A stretch of DNA of 5,681 nt, from positions 1 to 5,681 of the forward strand of contig DASUJB010000084.1 of assembly GCA_036279475.1 (NCBI GenBank), in the 5' to 3' direction. This document shows, one piece after another, positions 1 through 4,920 of the stretch. The DNA comes from ZC4RG19 sp036279475. Its GTDB lineage: Bacteria > Actinomycetota > Acidimicrobiia > Acidimicrobiales > VFJN01. Position 1 is the first letter of the stretch. Each line of letters opens with the position of its first letter. Made by a program: the position numbers and the translations under genes. The notes beneath the pieces were generated by a model, which had not been told where the DNA came from, made no database searches, and saw only the letters and a program-made list of their open reading frames with translations.

Positions 1-483
1 CCGGCCCCGCCCGTGGCTCCCGGCCCGGGCACGCCGGTGGCCGTGCTGACCGGCACGTACGGCGCCCGGGTTCTCCGCCCGCTGCTCGACCGCGCCGGCC
101 GGCCCGACGTGCGGGTGGTGGCCGTGGCCAACCGCTACTTCGGGGGCAACGTGGGCGTCGCCGGCCTCATGGTGGGCGAGGACCTCGCCCGGGTGCTGGC
201 GTCCGAGCCGGACGGCCACCGCTACCTGCTGCCCGACGTGTGCCTCACCCAGGGCGTGTTCCTCGACGGTGCCCGCCCGGCCGACCTCCCCCGGCCGGTC
301 GAGGTCGTGCCCACCGGCGGCGCCGCCCTGCGGGAGGCCCTGGGGCTCGCCCCCGCCCCGACGCCGCGGTCCCCGGCGGTGCCGGGCTCGGTGGTGCCGG
401 TCCGGCCGGCCGTGGCGGCGCCGCTCCGGTCGCCCCGGGCCGGCGTTGCCGTTGCCCCCCCGGCCGAGGGAGGCACCACATGA
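1..483 (+). CDS. DUF512-family protein, C-terminal part (5' end outside window)
   Basis: The frame is open from base 1 and ends at TGA 481-483, leaving 160 visible residues. The GTG at 13 is internal, not a start. Seen: the stretch VLTGTYGARVLRPLL, then NRYFGGNVGVAGLMVGEDL, then RYLLPDVCLTQGVFLDG. These fit the C-terminal DUF512 domain of proteins that, in clostridia and cyanobacteria, carry an N-terminal PDZ domain and a radical-SAM-like Fe-S region. The N-terminal part is not in the window, so the presence of an Fe-S site cannot be judged. The biochemical role of the family is not established. After the domain (about residue 114) comes a tail of some 47 residues rich in Pro, Ala and Val, probably disordered. 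The stop overlaps the der start (ATGA), indicating translational coupling; DUF512 genes next to der are known in other phyla. Family call fairly sure, function unknown. Confidence 0.82.
   Translation, partial: PAPPVAPGPGTPVAVLTGTYGARVLRPLLDRAGRPDVRVVAVANRYFGGNVGVAGLMVGEDLARVLASEPDGHRYLLPDVCLTQGVFLDGARPADLPRPVEVVPTGGAALREALGLAPAPTPRSPAVPGSVVPVRPAVAAPLRSPRAGVAVAPPAEGGTT
466..473 (+). promoter_or_regulatory. Ribosome binding site of der
   Basis: GAGGGAGG lies 6 nt before ATG 480-482, inside the last codons of the DUF512 gene. It is the only clear Shine-Dalgarno sequence seen in front of a gene here, and it fixes the der start at 480 rather than at an in-frame codon further upstream (the frame is open back to 240). 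Confidence 0.75.
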
Positions 484-1826
484 CCCGTCCCGTCGTCGCC
501 ATCGTCGGCCGGCCCAACGTCGGCAAGTCCACGCTGCTCAACCGGGTGGTGGGCCGCCGGGCCGCCATCGTCGAGGAGCGACCGGGTGTCACCCGCGACC
601 GCAAGGACGTCGACGCCGAGTGGGGGGGACGGTCCTTCCGCCTGGCCGACACCGGGGGGTGGACGGCGCGGGGGAGCGACCTCGACGAGAAGGTGTCGGC
701 CCAGGCCGAGCGGGCCGTCGCCGAGGCCGACGTCGTGCTGTTCGTCGTCGACGTGGTCACCGGCGTCACGGAGGGGGACGCCGAGGTGGCCGAGCAGCTC
801 CGCCGCTCCGGCAAGCCGGTGGTGCTGGTGGCCAACAAGGTGGACGACAGCGGCCGGGAGCACCAGATGTGGGAGCTGCTCGGCCTGGGCCTGGGCGAGC
901 CGGCACCGGTGAGCGCCCTCCACGGCCGGGGCACCGGCGACCTGCTGGACGAGGTCGTGCGCCGGCTGCCTCCCCCCGACGAGGGCGCGGAGGGGTCGGG
1001 GGCCGCCGCCGAGGGGGGAGCGTCGGGCGATGCCGCCGGACGTGGGGACGGTGACGCCGGCCTGGCCGTGGCCATCGTCGGCCGGCCCAACGTCGGCAAG
1101 TCCACGTTGTTCAACCGGCTCACCGGGGACGAGCGGGCCGTCGTCCACGACATGCCGGGCACGACCCGGGACACGGTGGACACCGTGGTGGAGACCGAGC
1201 TGGGCCCCGTCCGGCTGGTCGACACGGCGGGCATGCGCCGCCGGTCCCGGATCAGCGAGGGGACCGAGTACTACTCGCTGGTGCGGGCGCTGCAGGCCGT
1301 CGACCAGGCCGACGTCGCCCTGCTGGTGATCGACGCCACCGAGGGCGTCACCGGCCAGGACCAGCGCCTCGCCGAGCGCATCGACGCCGCCGGCTGCCCC
1401 ATCGTGGTGATCCTCAACAAGTGGGAGCTGCTCGACGCCGAGCAGCGGGCCGACGTGCGGTGGCAGGTGGGGGACAAGCTGCGCTTCGTGGGCGACGCCC
1501 CGGTGCTGCCGGTCAGCGCCCTGTCCGGTAGGGGCGTCCACAAGCTGTTCCCGGCCCTCGGCACCAGCGTGGCTGCCTACCAGCGGCGGATCCCCACCGC
1601 CCGCGTCAACGCCGTCCTCCGTGCCGCGCAGGGCGCCCATCCCGCCCCCGGCGGGGCCCGCGTCCTGTACGCCACCCAGGGTGCCGCCGAGCCGCCCACC
1701 TTCACCCTGTTCGTCAACCACGAGCTGCCGCGCACGTACCTCCGGTACCTCGAGCGCTCCCTGCGGGAGGCCTTCGACCTGGGTGCCACCCCGGTGAAGC
1801 TCCGGGTGCGCCGGCGCGGTGCGTGA
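480..1826 (+). CDS. der: Ribosome-assembly GTPase Der (EngA)
   Basis: Der is an essential cytoplasmic GTPase with two tandem G domains; it binds the 50S precursor and helps its late maturation. The 448 residues match the family length. G domain 1: G1 GRPNVGKST at 10-18, G3 DTGG at 57-60, G4 NKVD at 119-122, G5 SAL at 145-147. A Gly/Ala/Glu-rich linker covers about 164-195. G domain 2: G1 GRPNVGKST at 201-209, G3 DTAG at 248-251, G4 NKWE at 313-316, G5 SAL at 346-348. The KH-like RNA-binding domain follows from about 355 and ends in a basic tail (KLRVRRRGA). All key GTPase residues are intact. Start chosen at ATG 480 because of the strong RBS and because residue 1 begins the normal MTRPVVAIVG N-terminus; the open frame back to 240 is GC-rich read-through overlapping DUF512. 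Overlaps the upstream gene by 4 nt, so expression is probably coupled. In many actinobacteria der follows cmk, so the DUF512 neighbour is a lineage clue. Confidence 0.97.
   Translation: MTRPVVAIVGRPNVGKSTLLNRVVGRRAAIVEERPGVTRDRKDVDAEWGGRSFRLADTGGWTARGSDLDEKVSAQAERAVAEADVVLFVVDVVTGVTEGDAEVAEQLRRSGKPVVLVANKVDDSGREHQMWELLGLGLGEPAPVSALHGRGTGDLLDEVVRRLPPPDEGAEGSGAAAEGGASGDAAGRGDGDAGLAVAIVGRPNVGKSTLFNRLTGDERAVVHDMPGTTRDTVDTVVETELGPVRLVDTAGMRRRSRISEGTEYYSLVRALQAVDQADVALLVIDATEGVTGQDQRLAERIDAAGCPIVVILNKWELLDAEQRADVRWQVGDKLRFVGDAPVLPVSALSGRGVHKLFPALGTSVAAYQRRIPTARVNAVLRAAQGAHPAPGGARVLYATQGAAEPPTFTLFVNHELPRTYLRYLERSLREAFDLGATPVKLRVRRRGA
498..533 (+). repeat. 36-bp direct repeat in der, copy 1
   Basis: Encodes the Walker A region AIVGRPNVGKST of G domain 1. 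It is identical base for base to 1071-1106, 573 bp downstream, and the match ends sharply on both sides (t/g before, c/t after). Confidence 0.95.
1071..1106 (+). repeat. 36-bp direct repeat in der, copy 2
   Basis: Encodes the Walker A region of G domain 2, identical to 498-533 including every third codon position. The 573-bp offset is exactly 191 codons, so the two copies are in the same frame. Confidence 0.95.
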
Positions 1827-1835
1827 CGGCGCCGC
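1816..1835 (+). terminator. GC hairpin spanning the der stop codon
   Basis: GCGGTGC (1816-1822) can pair with GCGCCGC (1829-1835) through seven pairs, one of them T-G. The loop GTGACG contains the der TGA. No T-run follows, so it may be a weak terminator, an mRNA end stabiliser, or chance in GC-rich sequence. Confidence 0.3.
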
Positions 1836-1868
1836 GACGGGCTGTACCCCACCGTCCCTCCGCGGATG

Positions 1869-1874
1869 TAGCAT
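1869..1874 (+). promoter_or_regulatory. Putative -10 element of the phosphatase gene (leaderless start)
   Basis: TAGCAT lies 10 bp before ATG 1885-1887. Transcription from it would begin at about 1881, only a few bases before the start codon. There is no Shine-Dalgarno sequence before this ATG, which agrees with a leaderless mRNA, a common mode in actinobacteria. No good -35 is seen at the usual distance. Confidence 0.45.
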
Positions 1875-1884
1875 CGCCACTCAC

Positions 1885-2979
1885 ATGAAGCCCAGCCTGG
1901 CCCTCGTGGCGGTCGCCTCACTGGTCGCCGCCCTCGTGTGGGCCCGTTCCACCCGCCGCCACTACGTGGTGTGGAAGCGCATCGAGAGCGACAGGGGTCC
2001 TGCCGCCGACGTCTCGGTGCTGGCCCGCTCCGCGTTCCGGAAGGACCTGCACACGACGTGCCTCTACGGCGTGCTGGCGGTCGCCGCCTCGGGCGTGGTG
2101 CTGGCCGGCGAGCGCATCCCCAGCCTGCTGTTCCTCCTCATCCTCCTGCCGGTGGGGCTGTCGGTGGCCTTCGGTCGCGACTTCGCCCGTGACACCCGCC
2201 TGGCCGAGGACCGCACCACCATCGAGCGCAAGGCGGAGGAGGTGCTGAACCAGGAGGAGCTGGCCCCCAAGCGGTGGGCCGAGCGCCTGGCGCCCGAAGA
2301 GCTGCCGGACTTCGCCGGCTTCGAGCTCGGCCGGGTCTACCAGCCGGGCACCGGGGTGATGGCCGGCGACTTCTACGACGTGTTCCGGGTGGGGCCCCGG
2401 CGCATCGTCGCCGTCATCGGCGACGTGACCGGCCGGGGCATCGACGCCTCGATCACCGCCTTCCAGGCCAAGTACCTGCTGCGGGTGTTCCTCCGCCAGT
2501 ACCGCGACCCGGCCCAGGCCCTGGAGGTGCTCAACACGCAGATGGCGGCCCCCGAGCGCCTGGAGGAGTTCGTCTCCCTGGTGGTGGTGGTGTTCGACAC
2601 CGAGGCCGGCACCCTCCGCTTCGCGTCGGCCGGCCATCCCGCGGCCTGGCTGTGGCACGACCGCGAGGTGCGGCCGCTGCGGGCCACCGGGCCGCTGCTG
2701 CTGCTGGACCCCGCCGGCAGCTACCACAGCCGGGAGATCAGCCTCGACCCGGGGGACCTGCTGCTCCTGTACACCGACGGCCTGGCCGAGGTGCGCAACG
2801 GCGAGCAGATGTTCGGCGAGGAGCGCATCGCCAACGCCGTCCGCCGCGACCCGAACGTGGCCGCCGGCGTGCTGTGCAAGAGCCTGCTCGAGACGGCCCG
2901 CGACTTCGCCTCCGAGGCCATGGGCGACGACGTGGCCATCCTGGCCATCCGGTGCACCGGGGTGCACCCGGACCGCTAG
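1885..2979 (+). CDS. Membrane-anchored SpoIIE/PP2C-type serine phosphatase
   Basis: Predicted to remove phosphate from Ser/Thr of a partner protein; relatives (RsbU, SpoIIE) act on anti-anti-sigma factors, but no such partner is in this window. The protein has 364 residues. Hydrophobic helices lie at about 3-20, 58-75 and 79-97. A charged linker, possibly coiled-coil, follows at 100-140 (RTTIERKAEEVLNQEE), and then the SpoIIE/PP2C domain from about 145 to 357. Metal-binding motifs are present: GDFYD (D162, D165), IGDVTGRG (D180), SAGHPAAWL at 248-256, YTDGLAEVRN (D298), GDDVAIL (D348, D349). The core looks complete, so the enzyme should be active. No HAMP, GAF or PAS domain is visible, so any signal must enter through the small membrane module. 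Start set at ATG 1885 since the hydrophobic N-terminus begins there and the frame upstream overlaps der. It lies 58 bp after der and probably has its own promoter. Confidence 0.9.
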   Translation: MKPSLALVAVASLVAALVWARSTRRHYVVWKRIESDRGPAADVSVLARSAFRKDLHTTCLYGVLAVAASGVVLAGERIPSLLFLLILLPVGLSVAFGRDFARDTRLAEDRTTIERKAEEVLNQEELAPKRWAERLAPEELPDFAGFELGRVYQPGTGVMAGDFYDVFRVGPRRIVAVIGDVTGRGIDASITAFQAKYLLRVFLRQYRDPAQALEVLNTQMAAPERLEEFVSLVVVVFDTEAGTLRFASAGHPAAWLWHDREVRPLRATGPLLLLDPAGSYHSREISLDPGDLLLLYTDGLAEVRNGEQMFGEERIANAVRRDPNVAAGVLCKSLLETARDFASEAMGDDVAILAIRCTGVHPDR

Positions 2980-2997
2980 GCGGCTGCCGCTGCCGGG

Positions 2998-3027
2998 TTG
3001 GCCCCTCGTACCCGGAGGCCGTACCGT
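2998..3027 (+). promoter_or_regulatory. Possible promoter of the small zinc-ribbon gene
   Basis: TTGGCC (2998-3003) and TACCGT (3022-3027) are 18 bp apart and resemble -35 and -10 boxes weakly. From here to the gene start at 3130 there is no other TAnnnT-like box. Transcription would begin at about 3034, giving a leader near 95 nt. Confidence 0.25.
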
Positions 3028-3090
3028 CGCGGTGCGCCGTGGCGAACCTCGGGTCCGGCCCCTCGCCGTCCGCACCGTCGAGGTGCCCGG
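3021..3090 (+). repeat. Pair of similar small hairpins before the zinc-ribbon gene
   Basis: GTACCGTCGCGGTGCGCCG (3021-3039) and GCACCGTCGAGGTGCCCGG (3072-3090) match at 16 of 19 positions, 51 bp apart. Each can fold as a 5-bp stem with a GTCGC or GTCGA loop. In the first copy the C-G pair is replaced by T-G, so the fold is kept. Confidence 0.4.
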
Positions 3091-3129
3091 TCCGGCATCC
3101 CCCGCCACACCCGTCGCGGCCGACAGCCC

Positions 3130-3345
3130 ATGCCCTGGTGCGAGACCTGCAGCCGCTTCCTGAACCCCAACTCCCTCGGACCAGACGGGTCGTGCCCTGC
3201 CTGCGGGCGGGTCGTCGCCGAGCCGAGGGGGGAGGGCGGCGACGAGGAGCTGCGGACCCCGTGGCACTTCAAGCTGCTGCTGGTGGCGGTGATCCTCTAC
3301 CTGGGCTGGCGGTTCGTGCAGATCATCGGCTGGATCGTGACCTGA
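3130..3345 (+). CDS. Small zinc-ribbon membrane protein
   Basis: A 71-residue protein of unknown function. The N-terminus MPWCETCSRFLNPNSLG starts a CxxC-x14-CxxC zinc ribbon (C4, C7, C22, C25), with NPNSLGPDG between the pairs. A short acidic linker (31-42) follows, then one hydrophobic helix from about 47 to 67 (FKLLLVAVILYLGWRF and on), ending at T71. The layout suggests a single-pass, tail-anchored protein with the ribbon in the cytoplasm. ATG 3130 is chosen because the upstream in-frame stretch, open to a TTG at 2998, reads as Arg/Pro-rich non-coding sequence, while coding-like sequence begins with MPWC. No Shine-Dalgarno sequence precedes it. It is followed by a strong hairpin and so closes the plus-strand block. 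Gene real with fair certainty; I recognise no named family. Confidence 0.75.
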   Translation: MPWCETCSRFLNPNSLGPDGSCPACGRVVAEPRGEGGDEELRTPWHFKLLLVAVILYLGWRFVQIIGWIVT

Positions 3346-3356
3346 CGGCGCTGCTG

Positions 3357-3407
3357 CCACGGGACGGCGTTGCCGGCCTCCCCGGCAGGCACCGCCGTCG
3401 CCCGTGG
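3357..3407 (+). terminator. Long bulged hairpin after the zinc-ribbon gene
   Basis: Three stems stack: CCACGGG (3357-3363) with CCCGTGG (3401-3407), ACGGCG (3364-3369) with CGCCGT (3393-3398), and TGCCGG (3371-3376) with CCGGCA (3382-3387). The bulges are T 3370, 3388-3392 and CG 3399-3400, giving 19 pairs in 51 nt. It starts 12 nt after the stop codon. No T-run follows, as is common for actinobacterial terminators. Confidence 0.65.
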
Positions 3408-3423
3408 GCGCCCGTCGGAAATG

Positions 3424-3452
3424 GCAGGGGAGCGGAGGGCCCCTGCTACGAT
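3424..3452 (+). promoter_or_regulatory. tRNA-Pro promoter with adjoining inverted repeat
   Basis: TGCTACGAT (3444-3452) is an extended -10 (TGn plus TACGAT), placing the transcript start at about 3459-3460, ten bases before the tRNA. Directly upstream, GCAGGGG (3424-3430) and CCCCTGC (3440-3446) form a perfect 7-bp inverted repeat with a 9-nt centre, where a -35 box and spacer would lie. No good -35 hexamer is seen. Confidence 0.55.
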
Positions 3453-3468
3453 GGCATCTCTTCCCCGT

Positions 3469-3545
<77 letters not shown>

Positions 3546-3560
3546 GTGAAACCGCAGGTC

Positions 3561-3590
3561 AGAGCCGGTCCGAAAGGGCCGGCTCTTCTG
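3561..3590 (+). terminator. Terminator of tRNA-Pro
   Basis: AGAGCCGGTCC (3561-3571) pairs with GGGCCGGCTCT (3576-3586), 11 pairs with one T-G, capped by a GAAA tetraloop. A short pyrimidine stretch (TCT) follows the stem. It lies 15 nt after the CCA. Confidence 0.85.
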
Positions 3591-3831
3591 CTGGGCGGGC
3601 GATGTGATCGCAGGATGATCGCAAGCGACGGGAGGGAGGACTGTGTGGACCCGGTTCATGGTGGACTGAAGCACCCAGATACCCCGGCGCCAGAACCGGT
3701 CACCCAATCGCCCGAGCAGTCATCGAACTCGGGGCGCTTCATGTCGCCCAGCACCGTCAACCGGGCTCTGCGGAAGGCCGGGGTGCGCATCCTCCGCCTG
3801 GGCCCCCGGGGCGGGAAGGCCGGCGTGATCG
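3587..3831. other. Non-coding stretch between the tRNA terminator and the minus-strand operon
   Basis: This 245-bp stretch holds no convincing complete gene. Its first half is somewhat poorer in G+C than the genes (hand count 60% at 3601-3660, 65% at 3661-3720). It contains the ATCGC half-site cluster (3599-3622), an inverted repeat CCGGTTC (3651-3657) / GAACCGG (3693-3699), and a coding-like fragment from 3741. No copy of the tRNA 3' end was found in it by eye. Confidence 0.5.
3599..3622. promoter_or_regulatory. Operator-like cluster of ATCGC half-sites
   Basis: GCGAT-GTG-ATCGC (3599-3611) is a perfect 5-bp inverted repeat. The right arm belongs to TGATCGCA (3605-3612), which recurs exactly at 3616-3623, 11 bp on and so about one helical turn away. 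The arrangement suggests a protein binding site, but no regulator or target promoter is identified. Confidence 0.3.
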
Positions 3832-3848
3832 TCAGGCGGACGGGCGAC
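3741..3848 (+). pseudogene. Possible remnant of a small DNA-binding protein gene
   Basis: From ATG 3741 the frame reads MSPSTVNRALRKAGVRI, then LRLGPRGGKAGVIVRRTGD. The first part resembles a helix-turn-helix and the whole recalls short phage-type DNA-binding proteins, as far as memory allows. Third codon positions are almost all G or C up to about 3848, after which the frame enters the 3' end of the opposing DUF3644-like gene and loses its coding look. The frame stays open to TGA 3942-3944. There is no Shine-Dalgarno sequence. It may be a decayed gene, a real 67-residue gene overlapping the convergent one, or chance. Confidence 0.2.
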
Positions 3849-4908
3849 CCTTGCCTGTGCCGCAGGCCTCCCAGATCTCGTGGATGCCGACCTCGTCGAC
3901 GGCCGTCTGGATCGCGGCTATGGCCTTCTGCGAGTAGCGCTTGAAGGACGACTTACCGATCGTCACCTCGCGGTAGCAGTCGGGCTCGCTCGCGAGGTCG
4001 AGGTACCGTACGGCGGCCGTGGTCTTCGGCGCAGTGAGCCCGACGTGGCGGGCGAGGTCGGCGTGGCTGAGGTTATAGAAGTCCAGCTCGTTGACCCGCT
4101 TGACCGCCACGACGCCGGCGTCCTCGGCGCCCTCGGGCACGAGGTGCACGGGGACACCCTCCTTCTTGGCGATGCGGAGGCTGACGGTGGGGCCGGTGCC
4201 CTCGGTGACGAAGTCGACGGCGGCGATGCCGGGGAAGACGTCCGAGAGGCCGTTGCCCTGCGCGACCTTCTTGCCCAGGTTGCGAAGGTTGGCCTCGCTG
4301 GGCTGCAGCTTCTCGCCCCGGAGGGCGCCATCGACGATGGCGAGGGAGCGGAGGCGCGCGGCGGCCTCCATCCTGCGGCGCGTGCCGGGCTTGAGCAGGC
4401 GGGCGACCTCGTCGATCTCCTCAGTGAAGAGGGCGATCGGGTCGAGCGGGGCGATGGTCGAGATCGGCAGGATCCTGTCGGGCAGGTAGTCGCGCAGCCT
4501 GTCGTCGAACACGTCGTCGAGCAGGTCGCGGAACAAGGTGATGCCGGCCTGGGCATGGAGGTAGAGGTGGCCCTCGGAGATGTCGACGAGGTGGTGCTGG
4601 GCGGCGTCTCGGAGGCCGTTGATGGCCTGCAAGGTGAGGGCCTGCTCGTCGGCGAGGAACTGGACCTGGCCGTCGGAGAGCGCTCGGCGGACGCAGGCGT
4701 CGAAGCCGATGGTGTTCTTCTCGCCGCGATCGCGGATCTTGCCGCCGCGGTGAAGGATGGCCGCCTTGAGCAGCATCTCGAAGGAGTGGTCGAGGAAGTG
4801 CAGGACGGCCTCGACCCGGCCCGTGTCCGACGTGCTGTTGAAGTGGCCGACGCACAGCGTCAGCGAGTTGAGCGCCTTCTCCTTGAGGACCTTGGTCTCC
4901 TTTTTCAT
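3832..4908 (-). CDS. DUF3644-like protein with HEPN-style motif
   Basis: A 358-residue soluble protein of unverified function. Residues 1-145 are mainly helical: a Lys-rich start (MKKETKVLKEKAL), then RVEAVLHFLDHSFEMLLKAA at 31-50 and IRDRGEKNTIGFDACVRRAL at 58-77. INGLRDAAQHHLVD at 96-109 contains R100-x4-H105 (or R100-x5-H106), the pattern of HEPN ribonuclease sites. A middle region (150-275) includes PIALFTEEIDEVARLL and a beta-rich part. The C-terminus has a helix-turn-helix-like segment at 281-305 (SHADLARHVGLTAPKTTAAV) and FKRYSQKAIAAI at 322-333. This arrangement matches my memory of DUF3644 proteins, which often sit in accessory or defence regions; a nuclease role is inference. ATG 4908 lies 12 bp after the stop of the upstream gene without a clear Shine-Dalgarno sequence, so translation is probably coupled. 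Convergent with tRNA-Pro. Confidence 0.75.
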   Translation of the reverse strand: MKKETKVLKEKALNSLTLCVGHFNSTSDTGRVEAVLHFLDHSFEMLLKAAILHRGGKIRDRGEKNTIGFDACVRRALSDGQVQFLADEQALTLQAINGLRDAAQHHLVDISEGHLYLHAQAGITLFRDLLDDVFDDRLRDYLPDRILPISTIAPLDPIALFTEEIDEVARLLKPGTRRRMEAAARLRSLAIVDGALRGEKLQPSEANLRNLGKKVAQGNGLSDVFPGIAAVDFVTEGTGPTVSLRIAKKEGVPVHLVPEGAEDAGVVAVKRVNELDFYNLSHADLARHVGLTAPKTTAAVRYLDLASEPDCYREVTIGKSSFKRYSQKAIAAIQTAVDEVGIHEIWEACGTGKGRPSA

Positions 4909-4920
4909 GGTGCAGGTGGC

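Noticed and set aside
240..479. N-terminal extension of Der by 80 residues
   Set aside because: Overlaps the DUF512 coding sequence, is Arg/Pro-rich, and the strong RBS and normal N-terminus point to ATG 480.
222..1880. 552-residue open frame on the minus strand opposite der
   Set aside because: It mirrors der codons; the protein is low-complexity and Gly/His/Arg-rich. Stop-free antisense frames are expected in GC-rich genes.
1918..3360. 480-residue open frame on the minus strand opposite the phosphatase and the zinc-ribbon gene
   Set aside because: It is antisense to two well-supported genes and shows no recognisable domain; a GC-rich shadow.
3651..3699. Inverted repeat CCGGTTC / GAACCGG
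   Set aside because: The arms are 35 bp apart with little pairing inside; too weak to call a terminator or site.
3794..3814. Possible terminator CCGCC/GGCGG after the DUF3644-like gene
   Set aside because: Only 5 pairs around an 11-nt GC-rich loop, with no T-run in the minus direction.
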